From Eubacterium sp. 1001713B170207_170306_E7 (GTDB taxonomy: Bacteria > Bacillota > Clostridia > Eubacteriales > Eubacteriaceae): DNA of 64,000 nt. Of the stretch, positions 16,425 to 24,226 are shown piece after piece. Both the position numbers and the translations under genes were made by a program. Under the pieces are notes generated by a model. It did not search any database and had not been told where the DNA came from. It worked only from the letters and a program-made list of their open reading frames with translations. The stretch spans positions 248,406-312,405 of the forward strand of contig NZ_JADMVE010000001.1 in NCBI RefSeq assembly GCF_015547515.1, in the 5' to 3' direction. Numbering within the stretch: the stretch's first letter is position 1; every line of letters starts with the position of its first letter.

Positions 16425-17204
16425 GTGTCAAGTATTAACAAGCATAGCATCAGCATTGACCATGAAAAATGTATTGGCTGCGGCCTGTGTGTAAAGGACT
16501 GTGTTGCCCGCAATATCACGCTGAAGGACAAAAAGGCCGGAATATTGGCGCAGGACTGTATTTTGTGCGGACACTGCGTGGCCGTCTGCCCAAAGGCCGC
16601 TGTTTCCATAAGCGGCTATGAGGAGGAACCGTCCCCCAGCCAGGGGGTCCGGCTGGACCCGGAGGCCGTGCTGGAGGTGATCCGGCAGCGGCGGAGCGTC
16701 CGGCAGTTCCAGAACCGGGAAATCCCAGAGGCCGTGCTGGCACAGGTGCTGGAGGCCGGGAGAATAACCCACACAGCAAAGAATATGCAGGACGTTTCCC
16801 TGATTGTACTGGACCGGGAAAAATCAAAAACAGAGCAGATGGCAGTGAACCTGTTCCGCAGGATCAGGCCCCTGGCCGGGCTGTTTAATCTCCTGGCAAG
16901 GCGTGTCCCCATCGACGACCACTTTTTCTTTTTTCACGCGCCCATCGCGGTTGTCATTGCCGCCAAAGCCCCCATCGACGGCGCCCTGGCGGCCCAGAAT
17001 ATGGAGTTTGCCGCCGAGGCCCACGGGCTGGGCGTTTTGTTCAGCGGCTATTTTACCACGGCCGCCGGCGCGTCGCGCAAAATCCGGAAAGCGCTGGGGA
17101 TCCCAAAGGGTAAGAAGGCTGTGACCACCCTGGTGCTAGGCTACCCAAAGGTAAGCTATCAGCGGTCGGCCCAGCGGGAGCCTCTGGATGTCCGGTACCT
17201 GTAG
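16425..17204 (+). CDS. Nitroreductase with N-terminal 2[4Fe-4S] ferredoxin domain
   Basis: 259 residues. Residues about 10-60 hold two 4Fe-4S motifs (CIGCGLCVKDC and CILCGHCVAVCPKAA), followed by an FMN nitroreductase domain starting at VIRQRRSVRQF. Ferredoxin-linked nitroreductases reduce nitro compounds or flavins in clostridia. The start is uncertain: GTG 16425 lies almost directly on AAAGAAGG, leaving no spacer, while no in-frame ATG exists before the first cluster motif and a stop lies upstream. The ATT codon at 16434 would have proper spacing. First gene of an apparent operon with ArsR and EFR1 genes. Confidence 0.88.
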   Translation: MSSINKHSISIDHEKCIGCGLCVKDCVARNITLKDKKAGILAQDCILCGHCVAVCPKAAVSISGYEEEPSPSQGVRLDPEAVLEVIRQRRSVRQFQNREIPEAVLAQVLEAGRITHTAKNMQDVSLIVLDREKSKTEQMAVNLFRRIRPLAGLFNLLARRVPIDDHFFFFHAPIAVVIAAKAPIDGALAAQNMEFAAEAHGLGVLFSGYFTTAAGASRKIRKALGIPKGKKAVTTLVLGYPKVSYQRSAQREPLDVRYL

Positions 17205-17215
17205 AGGAGCATATT

Positions 17216-17575
17216 ATGGAAAAAACATGCGAAGCGCGGATCGCTGAGATCACGCAGGGCTTTCAGGAGTGCCGCGACGCCTTTACCGCCATCGGCGATG
17301 AGACCAGGCAGCTGATCCTGCTGGTGCTGCTGCAAAGTGACCTGTCCGGTATCCGGGTTGGGGAGATTGCGCAGAAAACGCACCTGACCAGGCCCTCGGT
17401 GTCCCATCACCTGCAGATTCTGAGAGGAGCGGGCATTGTGAACATGCGCCGGGAGGGCACCCGGAATTATTATTACATCAGCGCGGACGGGACCCAGTGG
17501 CGGGCCATGGCAGAGCTGGTGAACCAGATATACGACGGCGTTATGCACATCGGCGAAGGCCGGCAGGACGGTTAG
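17216..17575 (+). CDS. ArsR-family winged-helix regulator
   Basis: 119 residues. The ArsR fold is clear (VGEIAQKTHLTRPSVSHHLQ recognition region, then the wing MRREGTRNYYYIS). The metal-binding ELCVC-type motif of classic ArsR sensors is absent, so it probably senses something other than arsenite, perhaps redox or an organic ligand. ATG follows GAGGAGCATATT. It sits between two iron-sulfur redox genes and may autoregulate them. Confidence 0.85.
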   Translation: MEKTCEARIAEITQGFQECRDAFTAIGDETRQLILLVLLQSDLSGIRVGEIAQKTHLTRPSVSHHLQILRGAGIVNMRREGTRNYYYISADGTQWRAMAELVNQIYDGVMHIGEGRQDG

Positions 17576-17605
17576 CCGGCCGGGCTTTTGAAAGGAGCAG
17601 TTAAA

Positions 17606-18358
17606 ATGATTTTATATTTTTCAGGCACTGGAAACAGTGCGTACGCGGCCGGGAGAATCGGCCGGGAAATAGAGGATGAGACCCTTGACCTGTTTGACCG
17701 CATCAGGCGCCAGGATACCAGCACCCTGCGTTCTGAGCGGCCCTGGGTGGTGGTCGCGCCGACCTATGGGTGGCGTGTGCCCCGGGTGCTGAGCGGCTGG
17801 CTCGCAAAAACAGCCCTTGACGGCGCCCGGGATATCTATTTTGTGCTGACCTGCGGAGGAAGCATCGGCAACGCGGGCGCTTATCTGAGAAGCTTGTGCG
17901 CCGAAAAGGGCCTGCGATTCCGGGGCTGTGCGGCCGTCATCATGCCGGAGAACTATGTGGCCCTTTACGATGTGCCCGGCAGAGCGGAGGCTCTGGCCCT
18001 CATCGACCGGGCCGAGCCGGTGATTACCGGGATCGCCCGCCGTATCGGACAGAATAAGGATCTGCCGGAGTCCCGGGTCCGCTTTAAAGACAAATGCCGG
18101 AGCGGCCTGGTCAACGCGGTCTATTATCCCGCGCTGGTGCATGCCGGCAAATTCAGGGCGGAGGACACCTGTATTGGCTGCGGGAAGTGCGAGCAGGTCT
18201 GCCCCCTGAACAATATTAGGCTGGAAAACGGCAGGCCCCGCTGGGGCGGGCACTGCACCCACTGCATGGCCTGTATCTGCCGTTGCCCCAAAGAGGCCAT
18301 CGAATACGGAAAACAGAGCCGGGGAAAGCCCCGGTACATCTGCCCAAAGACCCTGTAG
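17606..18358 (+). CDS. EFR1-family flavodoxin-ferredoxin protein
   Basis: 250 residues from ATG 17606, chosen because AAAGGAG precedes it; an upstream TTG would add six residues. N-terminal flavodoxin-like FMN site ILYFSGTGNSAYAA, then a C-terminal pair of 4Fe-4S motifs, CIGCGKCEQVCP and CTHCMACICRCP. It is an electron carrier or oxidoreductase joining FMN and iron-sulfur clusters. A relative is encoded at 44191. Operon partner of the nitroreductase upstream. Confidence 0.87.
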   Translation: MILYFSGTGNSAYAAGRIGREIEDETLDLFDRIRRQDTSTLRSERPWVVVAPTYGWRVPRVLSGWLAKTALDGARDIYFVLTCGGSIGNAGAYLRSLCAEKGLRFRGCAAVIMPENYVALYDVPGRAEALALIDRAEPVITGIARRIGQNKDLPESRVRFKDKCRSGLVNAVYYPALVHAGKFRAEDTCIGCGKCEQVCPLNNIRLENGRPRWGGHCTHCMACICRCPKEAIEYGKQSRGKPRYICPKTL

Positions 18359-18378
18359 ATTTAGTTTTCAGCGCCATT

Positions 18379-18419
18379 GGCCCGGTTAAGCTTAAGACAA
18401 GCTTTCCGGGCCTTTGCCT
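18379..18419 (+). terminator. Terminator after EFR1 gene
   Basis: GGCCCGG..AAGCTT/AAGCTT..CCGGGCC hairpin (18379-18412), then an imperfect T-rich TTTGCCTTT tail. Confidence 0.65.
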
Positions 18420-18432
18420 TTGGGCTGGAATA

Positions 18433-18441
18433 TGTTAAAAT
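18433..18441 (+). promoter_or_regulatory. Extended -10 promoter for rsgA leader
   Basis: TGTTAAAAT, a TGnTAAAAT extended -10; TTGCCT 16 nt upstream is a weak -35. It would place the 18-codon leader frame and rsgA in one transcript. Confidence 0.5.
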
Positions 18442-18479
18442 GAAGCCGAAATAATAAATTGAAAAGGAGACAGTGATTT

Positions 18480-18536
18480 ATGTTTAAATACAGTACAGCG
18501 GATCTTGCAGCAGGCCGGGAGGTTTGCGCAGGTTAA
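18480..18536 (+). CDS. Possible 18-residue leader peptide upstream of rsgA
   Basis: A short frame, MFKYSTADLAAGREVCAG, with a good ribosome site (AAAAGGAGACAGTGATTT) ends 56 nt before the rsgA start. Its 3' half overlaps the left arm of a hairpin GGGAGG (18517-18522)/CCTCCC (18549-18554). Translation through it could alter folding of the rsgA leader. It may also be chance; the ribosome site is the main support. Confidence 0.4.
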   Translation: MFKYSTADLAAGREVCAG

Positions 18537-18592
18537 TGCGGCGGAAAGCCTCCCATAGGTTAATACAATATAACTTTAAGGAGGAAAATACA

Positions 18593-19678
18593 TTGAAAAA
18601 TATAACATTGAAGCAGATGGGAATGACCGACCAGTTTTTGGCGGCAGCAGGTCAATACAGCGGGCTCTACGCCGGGCGGGTGGTATCACAGTATAAGGAT
18701 GCTTACCGGGTCATGACGGAGGAGGACACGCTGATGGCCGAGGTTTCCGGCAGGCTCCGGTATGGGGCGGCAGGGAGCTCGGACTTTCCGGCAGTGGGCG
18801 ATTTTGTCATGCTGGACCGGCAGAGCGGCGGAGGCGGCAACGCCATTATCCACCAGGTGCTGCCGAGAAAGAGCGCCTTTATCCGTAAGGCGGCGGGCAC
18901 GGCTCAGGACGGGCAGGTGGTCGCCAGCAACATCGACACGGTTTTTATCTGCATGGCCATGAATCATGATTTTAATTTGAGGCGGCTGGAGCGCTACCTG
19001 GCCATTGGCTGGGACAGCGGCGCGGCGCCAGTGGTGGTTCTGACCAAGTCGGACCTGTGTGAGAACCCGGCGGCGTGTCTGGCCGAGGTGCAGTCTGTGG
19101 CTGTCGGGGCCGACGTGCTTTTGACCACAGCCCTTGACGGCGCGGGCGTTGAGCCGGTTCTGCCTTATATGAAGCCCGGGCGCACAGTGGCCTTTATCGG
19201 GTCGTCCGGTGTGGGAAAATCCACGCTCATCAACCGTCTGACCGGGGAGGAAAACCTGGCGACAAACGGCCTGCGAAACGACGACAGGGGCCGGCACACC
19301 ACCACCCGGCGGGAGCTGATCCTGCTGGCGGGCGGCGCCATGGTCATCGACACCCCGGGCATGCGTGAGCTGGGCGTGGAGAGCGCCGACCTGGACAAGG
19401 CCTTTTCGGATATCGAAGCCCTGGCCCGGGCGTGTAAGTTCCGGGACTGCACCCACACCGCTGAGCCGGGCTGCGCGGTGCAGAAGGCTGTGGAGGACGG
19501 CGCGCTGGATCCGCAGAGGCTGGCGAGCTACCACAAGCTGAAAAAGGAAGCGGGCTACGAGGGCCTGAACGCGCGCGAGATCGAGGCAAAGAAGCTGGAG
19601 CGCATGTTTGGCAGCGTGGGCGGCATGAAAAATGCCCGGCGTGTTCTGAAAGATAAGGACAAAAGAAAATACCGTTAG
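18593..19678 (+). CDS. rsgA: Ribosome small subunit-dependent GTPase RsgA
   Basis: 361 residues from TTG 18593, chosen because AAGGAGG precedes it at ideal spacing; a frame from 18524 lacks a site. N-terminal OB-fold, then a circularly permuted GTPase: TKSDL (G4) precedes the P-loop GSSGVGKSTLINRL (G1), with DTPGMREL (G3). The C-terminal zinc knuckle is CKFRDCTHTAEPGC. RsgA helps late maturation of the 30S subunit. The upstream leader contains a small frame and hairpin. Element copy 3 follows the gene. Confidence 0.93.
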   Translation: MKNITLKQMGMTDQFLAAAGQYSGLYAGRVVSQYKDAYRVMTEEDTLMAEVSGRLRYGAAGSSDFPAVGDFVMLDRQSGGGGNAIIHQVLPRKSAFIRKAAGTAQDGQVVASNIDTVFICMAMNHDFNLRRLERYLAIGWDSGAAPVVVLTKSDLCENPAACLAEVQSVAVGADVLLTTALDGAGVEPVLPYMKPGRTVAFIGSSGVGKSTLINRLTGEENLATNGLRNDDRGRHTTTRRELILLAGGAMVIDTPGMRELGVESADLDKAFSDIEALARACKFRDCTHTAEPGCAVQKAVEDGALDPQRLASYHKLKKEAGYEGLNAREIEAKKLERMFGSVGGMKNARRVLKDKDKRKYR

Positions 19679-19680
19679 CA

Positions 19681-19705
19681 TGAAACCGGCACAGGAATGT
19701 GCCGG
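19681..19705 (+). repeat. Terminator-like hairpin, first copy of a 25-nt direct repeat
   Basis: Starts TGAAACCGGCACAG and ends GTGCCGG; the same 25 nt recurs at 19941-19965, flanking element copy 3. Here the T-run is absent. Confidence 0.8.
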
Positions 19706-19710
19706 ATCAG

Positions 19711-19931
19711 GCTGTCAAAGCAGTGGCATAGGCCGAGACTGCGTCTTTTATCCAGATAAGAAAAAGTGTCCAGGCACTTTTATTAACGGCCAGGAATCGA
19801 GCTGTTTTATAAGTACAGCCGGACATTAGGGAGATATCGTATAGACTTTAGTAAAAAGGAAACAAGTGAGCGGGTAGTGCCCGCAGGACGACTTTTTCTT
19901 CCTTAGGTAAAAGACTTCGTCTCTTAGATTT
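19711..19931 (+). repeat. Dispersed structured element, copy 3 (short form)
   Basis: TGTCAAAGCAGTGGCATAGG, then GAGAC at 19735 and the arm TCTTTTATCCAGATAAG. Inner stem: GTCC (19768) and GGCACT (19773-19778) pair with AGTGCC (19876-19881) and GGAC (19886). The 3' arm TTCTTCCTTAGGTAAAAGAC ends in GTCTC (19919-19923), then a T5 run. The T-A pair in the outer stem here replaces the C-G pair of copies 2 and 4. Confidence 0.85.
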
Positions 19932-19940
19932 TTGAAACGC

Positions 19941-19972
19941 TGAAACCGGCACAGGAATGTGCCGGTTTTTTT
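19941..19972 (+). terminator. Intrinsic terminator, second copy of the 25-nt repeat
   Basis: ACCGGCAC/GTGCCGGT hairpin followed by T7. Identical over 25 nt to 19681-19705. Confidence 0.88.
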
Positions 19973-20034
19973 GCGTTGTTTTGTCCCGAAAGCTTAATAA
20001 AAAATTTAGTGATGATGCCTTGAGGGCGAAAGAC

Positions 20035-20062
20035 TTGCATTCAGTGAAATATATGATAAAAT
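20035..20062 (+). promoter_or_regulatory. Promoter upstream of the LarC-like gene
   Basis: TTGCAT (20035-20040), 16 nt, TAAAAT (20057-20062) with an extended TG. It implies a leader of about 450 nt before 20517. Confidence 0.6.
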
Positions 20063-20069
20063 GAAGTTA

Positions 20070-20516
20070 AGAAAATGTTTACATTGACGATGGTTTTGAA
20101 GGACAAGGCTTCAGGGCAGCTCCTGCCCGGGGCCCCTGGTGGTGCTGGTCCTTGCCTGCGCAGATGCTCTGGAGAATCCGCAGGACAGGCCTTTCCTTAC
20201 TGGTCCGGGAATACCCGGCCCCTGGGGGAACCGCAGGATCGGCGTCCGGGAGGGACAACACGCTAATCATACGGGCCGCCACTTGCCGCTAAAGGCGTCA
20301 GAACCATGCGCGATGAAACACATTCTTCTTTTCGAGCTTGTACGTGTATGGCATCAATTCTTTCGATTGCTTGTTTTATTCAATGCGGAAATCGTCTTTG
20401 TTCTGCGCCAAATTTTGCGCCTATTCCATTATTCGCGGTTTTGCAAACGACTTATTTTAATAAAAACGCTGTTCAATAGAAAAAGAGTATCAAGGATATC
20501 AGAGGAAGGAGGCGTT
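20070..20516 (+). other. Long untranslated leader, GC-rich then AT-rich, no gene recognised
   Basis: No convincing coding frame or known riboswitch consensus. Up to about 20310 it is GC-rich with possible hairpins (GGGCAG CTC CTGCCC at 20114-20128). From 20320 it becomes AT-rich. The frame of the downstream gene stays open back to 20139, but the encoded residues look random and there is no start signal. Confidence 0.4.
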
Positions 20517-21017
20517 ATGGAGATTCATTCAAAAAACGGGCTTGTCTTTATGGTTCAGGTTGACCACCTGACAGGCGAATGTGTGGGCCAGGCCATCGAC
20601 CGCCTTTACGGCGCGGGGGCCGCAAATGTCCAGGTGGTGTCCGCCATCACCAAAAAAAACAGGCCGTCCTACGTGTTTTTTATCGACTGCTGCCCCGCTT
20701 CCGGAGACGCGGTTGAGGCGGTCATTGCCGGAGAGCTGACCAGCGGCGGCTGGCATAAGCTCAGCACCGAGCACCGCTACCAGTATAACGACAAGCTGAA
20801 GCGCCCCGTGGTCATCGAGCACGGGGGAGAACGGCTAAGCTTCAGCGTGGAGGGCAAGCGGTTTGAGAGCGGCAGCCTGCGGCCGGAGCACGACAGTGTC
20901 ATGGCGCTGCGGGAGGCTGTCTATGAAAAGTGGCAGAAGCCCGTCACCTACGACGCGGCCTACCACATTGCCTTTTCGGTCCTGCGGGACGAAGAAAACA
21001 GTGTACACCATCTTTAA
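20517..21017 (+). CDS. Stand-alone LarC C-terminal-like (nickel insertion) protein
   Basis: 166 residues from ATG 20517 with AGGAAGGAGGCG upstream. It matches the C-terminal half of LarC, the nickel chelatase that completes the nickel-pincer cofactor of lactate racemase: VDHLTGECVGQAIDRLYGAG, then KKNRPSYVFFIDCC, then ELTSGGWHKLSTEHRY correspond to the LarC DDMTGE..KKNRP..E.TT.G.R pattern. No LarC N-terminal half, LarA, LarB or LarE is in the window. It is 26 nt upstream of an unrecognised 593-residue gene, with which it likely forms an operon. Assignment by pattern memory; metal role is inferred. Confidence 0.65.
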   Translation: MEIHSKNGLVFMVQVDHLTGECVGQAIDRLYGAGAANVQVVSAITKKNRPSYVFFIDCCPASGDAVEAVIAGELTSGGWHKLSTEHRYQYNDKLKRPVVIEHGGERLSFSVEGKRFESGSLRPEHDSVMALREAVYEKWQKPVTYDAAYHIAFSVLRDEENSVHHL

Positions 21018-21043
21018 TTCAAGGATTTTCAGGAGGGAATATC

Positions 21044-22825
21044 ATGAATGATGTAAAAAGCAGAGTGATCTCTGCGGTAGAAATGGCTTCGGTATCCAAT
21101 ATTTCAAATCTGACCAATGACCGGATCGAGGCGCTGGCCGGCGGCCACGGCATGGTCAATATGGCTATCCACACGGTGGCCAATGTGATCACCCGGGAGC
21201 TTTTAAAAGGGGAGCAGCTCTCCATCGAGTTTGCAGACGCCAGACGGCTGCCCGTGGACGATATTCTGGAAAAGGCCGTCAATGTGGCCAAGAAATCCGG
21301 CGCGGACGGGGCCAACGCGGCGCTGATCACGGCCTGTATCATGTATCTGGCTGGCTCTGCCGCCCAGGTGGGGATCCCGGCCGGCAACCGGAAGCTCGGC
21401 GCCACCGCGCGCATGCTGGCCGGTGTGGACCGCAGCGGCGTGGCCGCCATCCCCACTGCCAAAATGAACAATAAAATCTCGGCTTTCCCGGCTGTGCTGG
21501 CCATTAACAAGGCCATGCTGGAGGGGACGCTCTCCACACTGGACGGCCGTAATGTGCCCGTGAACGTGGGCGGCGGCCCGCTCTACGGCCACAGCGCCCT
21601 GGGCGAGGACTATGTCTGGCCTGAACTGGCCGTCAATGGCGCGCGCATCGGCACGCAGGCCATGCTGGACGCCATGGCAGGCGCGGTGATGGTTCCCCAT
21701 CCCTTCACCGCTGCGGTGCTGGGCGCTGCCGCCATTCTGGAGATTATCCATCCCGACGCCGAGGTGCCTGAGGGCGAGGGCGTCTACGGACGGACAAGCT
21801 CCGCCTATCTGGTGGGCAAATCTGCGGCAGCCACCGCAGGCCTGCCGGAAGAACTCCATTTCAAGGTGACCGGCGAAGCAGTTGATACCGCCAAGCTGGT
21901 GGGCGACGTGGGCCTGATCCTCAAGGATATCGGCGCGCCGTCGGTTATCGGCATGATGGCCTTTGACGAAATCTTCTCCTGCTTCCAGGAAGGCATTGCC
22001 GGCTTTTCCGGCGGTCCGGTCAACGCGCCGCTGGGCCATGTGGGCGCCTACGCGGTTATCGGCATGAAGGCCCTGATCAAAAATAGCGGCGACGCAGCCA
22101 AAACCGGACAGGAAATCGTGGCCGAACGCAGCGCCTGCTCCCTCGATCCCGAGGTGGCCCAGCTGAGCATCAACACGGTCTGCCGCAAGGCGAACGAGCT
22201 CTGGCGCGGACCAGTGACCGATATGCTCATCGACGCCACCGAGCCGGCACGGGCCTGGGCGATCCACCGCCGGGCAGCGTACGCTTACGGGCAGCTTGAG
22301 GCCGGTACCAGCCTGGAAGCCATCGTGTCTAAATTTGACGACGACCGCATCGCGGAGGTCGAAAAGAACGCGGGTGTTCTGCTCTCTGGCATGGTGGGCG
22401 AGGCCGTGACCGTCAAGGTGCGCCGGATTGAGCCCGCGGCCCGGAGAACCTCCAAGCTGGCCCGGAAATACTGGTCCTTTGACCCGTTGGTGGACCTCAC
22501 GGTGACCGTGGGCGAAAACGTGGCGGAAATGGACGGCTTTGTCCATGACATTATCCCCAAGGTGGTCAGGGGCGAACGGAACGATGTGGCCTGGGCAGTG
22601 CCTCTGGGCGCAGCCGTGATGGATGAGCTGGCCCTGTGCGCCTGTAGTATCCTCAACGTGACCGTGCCTGCGGCGGTGGCGGCAGCCATGAAGAAATACA
22701 CGCCGGACGAAGCCGGTGACATCGTGGAAAAGGCCGCGCACCTTACCCGCGCCATTCCAGGCGGCAAGTTCGCCGCGCAGAAGGTGGCCGCGCTGGCCTT
22801 AAGCATTGTGGAGTACCAGGCATAG
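21044..22825 (+). CDS. Unrecognised 593-residue protein paired with LarC-like gene
   Basis: 593 residues from ATG 21044 (AGGAGG upstream); not recognised. It is rich in Ala, Gly and Val but has no clear signal peptide or membrane helices, so it is probably a soluble cytoplasmic enzyme. Striking conserved-looking segments are GNRKLGATARMLAGVDRSG, VGGGPLYGHSALGEDYVWP, AVMVPHPFTAAVLGAAAI, GFSGGPVNAPLGHVGAYAV and VVRGERNDVAWAVPLGAAV. Cysteines are scattered and do not form a ferredoxin motif. Glycine-rich loops suggest a nucleotide or cofactor enzyme. The pairing with a LarC-like protein suggests a metal- or nickel-pincer-linked role, which is speculative. Confidence 0.75.
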   Translation: MNDVKSRVISAVEMASVSNISNLTNDRIEALAGGHGMVNMAIHTVANVITRELLKGEQLSIEFADARRLPVDDILEKAVNVAKKSGADGANAALITACIMYLAGSAAQVGIPAGNRKLGATARMLAGVDRSGVAAIPTAKMNNKISAFPAVLAINKAMLEGTLSTLDGRNVPVNVGGGPLYGHSALGEDYVWPELAVNGARIGTQAMLDAMAGAVMVPHPFTAAVLGAAAILEIIHPDAEVPEGEGVYGRTSSAYLVGKSAAATAGLPEELHFKVTGEAVDTAKLVGDVGLILKDIGAPSVIGMMAFDEIFSCFQEGIAGFSGGPVNAPLGHVGAYAVIGMKALIKNSGDAAKTGQEIVAERSACSLDPEVAQLSINTVCRKANELWRGPVTDMLIDATEPARAWAIHRRAAYAYGQLEAGTSLEAIVSKFDDDRIAEVEKNAGVLLSGMVGEAVTVKVRRIEPAARRTSKLARKYWSFDPLVDLTVTVGENVAEMDGFVHDIIPKVVRGERNDVAWAVPLGAAVMDELALCACSILNVTVPAAVAAAMKKYTPDEAGDIVEKAAHLTRAIPGGKFAAQKVAALALSIVEYQA

Positions 22826-22920
22826 CCGGAGCAGGATGTCCTTTTGAAAAATGAATGCCGGCCGGCGAATCCCGATTCCAGTGGTTCGCGGGCTTTACCG
22901 GTATCTGGCACCAAAATCCA

Positions 22921-22950
22921 AAAACCTGACAGACATTGTCAGGTTTTTTT
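22921..22950 (+). terminator. Terminator after the 593-residue gene
   Basis: AACCTGACA/TGTCAGGTT hairpin and T7. TATAAT at 22953-22958 just after it is a probable -10 for the next gene. Confidence 0.85.
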
Positions 22951-22996
22951 GGTATAATAGTAAAAGAGTGCCAAATGGCGCGGGAGGGAGGAACCA

Positions 22997-23743
22997 ATGT
23001 GTGAAGCATACATCAATTTAACTGTCGAAAATCTGGACGACCAGCACCTGTGCTGCGCCATTTCGGATAAAAAGCACCAGTGCGGGGTGGCGGCCAAAAA
23101 GCAGTGGCTGCGGGAGCGGCTGCCCGAGGGCCATGTTTTCAGAAAGCTGGACGCCCAGGGCAAGGTCTTTATCGAGTACGCCCCGCTGGAAACCGCCTGG
23201 GTGCCCGTGGAGGGGGAGCGTTATCTCTACATTTACTGCCTGTGGGTATCGGGCTCCTTTAAGGGCAAAGGCCACGGCAGGGCACTGCTGGATTACTGTA
23301 TCCAGGACGCCAGAAGCCAGGGCTGTTCGGGGGTGTGCATCATGAGCGCGAAGAAGAAAAAGCCCTACCTGTCCGACAAAAAGTTTCTGGAGCGCCAGGG
23401 CTTTGAGGTGGCGGACCGTGTGGGCGACTATGAGCTCATGGCCCTGTCCTTTGATGGCACGCTGCCGCGCTTTGCGGAGAACGCAAGGCGGCAGGAGGCG
23501 GACAGCCCGGAGCTGACCATCTATTACAGCCTGCAGTGCCCCTTTATTCCCAACTGCATCGAGCAGGTCCGGGACTACTGCGAGGATAATGACATTCCGC
23601 TGGAGCTGGTGGCAGTGGACACCCTGGAAAAGGCCAAAACCCTTCCGGCTGTCTTTAACAACTGGGCGGTTTTTTATAAAGGCCAGTACGCGGGCGTGCA
23701 GCTGCTCAATACGGGCGCGCTCAAAAAACTGCTGAACCGGTAA
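22997..23743 (+). CDS. GNAT acetyltransferase with C-terminal YoaP-like domain
   Basis: 248 residues. The first about 150 are a GNAT fold with the acetyl-CoA loop KGKGHGRALLDYCIQDAR; the last about 90 (ELTIYYSLQCPFIPNCIEQV, then KAKTLPAVFNNWAVFYKG) match the YoaP domain, thioredoxin-like with a CPFIPNC cysteine pair. The role of this combination is not known. ATG follows GGGAGGGAGGAACC. The next gene, an SRPBCC protein, starts 22 nt downstream. Confidence 0.82.
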   Translation: MCEAYINLTVENLDDQHLCCAISDKKHQCGVAAKKQWLRERLPEGHVFRKLDAQGKVFIEYAPLETAWVPVEGERYLYIYCLWVSGSFKGKGHGRALLDYCIQDARSQGCSGVCIMSAKKKKPYLSDKKFLERQGFEVADRVGDYELMALSFDGTLPRFAENARRQEADSPELTIYYSLQCPFIPNCIEQVRDYCEDNDIPLELVAVDTLEKAKTLPAVFNNWAVFYKGQYAGVQLLNTGALKKLLNR

Positions 23744-23765
23744 ACACGAAAAGGAGAAAAAAGAA

Positions 23766-24185
23766 ATGGCAAAAGCAACAAAAGAAATCCGCTTTCTCTG
23801 CGGGGCTGAGACCCTCTGGGGGATTGTGGTCAACAATGAGAACAGCGCGTGGCGCAGCGACCTGAGCAGAATCGAGATTCTGGACGGGCGGCGGTTTGTG
23901 GAGTACACGAAGGACGGCTATCCCACCACCTTTACCATCACGGCCTTTGAGCCCAACAGGCGGTACGCCTTCGAGATGGAAAACACCAACATGAAGGGGC
24001 AGTGGATGGGCACCTTCAGCGAAGAAGACGGCCAGACCGTCTTTACCTTTACCGAGGAGGCCGCCCCCAAAAAGTTTTTCATGCGGCCTTTTATGGGCTC
24101 GTACCTGAAAAAACAGCAGGACCTGTACGTAGCCGACCTGGCCCGGGAGCTGGGCCGCCAGACCAAAGAGGAAGAAGCCAATTAA
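23766..24185 (+). CDS. SRPBCC-family small ligand-binding protein
   Basis: 139 residues of the START-like fold: the N-terminal strand, NENSAWRSDLSRIEIL, then FTITAFEPNRRYAFEMEN and GQWMGTFSEEDGQTVFTFTE, ending in a long helix. Such proteins bind hydrophobic ligands. ATG 23766 follows AAAAGGAGAAAAAAGAA. Ligand unknown; cotranscribed with the GNAT/YoaP gene. Confidence 0.78.
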   Translation: MAKATKEIRFLCGAETLWGIVVNNENSAWRSDLSRIEILDGRRFVEYTKDGYPTTFTITAFEPNRRYAFEMENTNMKGQWMGTFSEEDGQTVFTFTEEAAPKKFFMRPFMGSYLKKQQDLYVADLARELGRQTKEEEAN

Positions 24186-24191
24186 GCGGCC

Positions 24192-24226
24192 AGCCGCTGC
24201 CCCGGGAAGGGACAGCGGCTTTTTTA
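24192..24226. terminator. Terminator between convergent genes
   Basis: AGCCGCTG/CAGCGGCT hairpin followed by T6 on the + strand; overlaps the stop of the minus-strand GntR gene. Confidence 0.85.

Noticed and set aside
20070-20310. Known riboswitch (cobalamin, Moco, NiCo, THF, TPP) in the LarC-like leader
   Set aside because: None of the conserved core sequences of these classes could be found in order.
20139-20516. Upstream extension of the LarC-like reading frame
   Set aside because: Encodes composition unlike a protein domain, no ribosome site at 20139, whereas 20517 has a strong one.
21203-22741. 512-codon minus-strand frame
   Set aside because: Antisense shadow of the 593-residue gene; the plus-strand frame has AGGAGG and an ATG and looks like a real protein.
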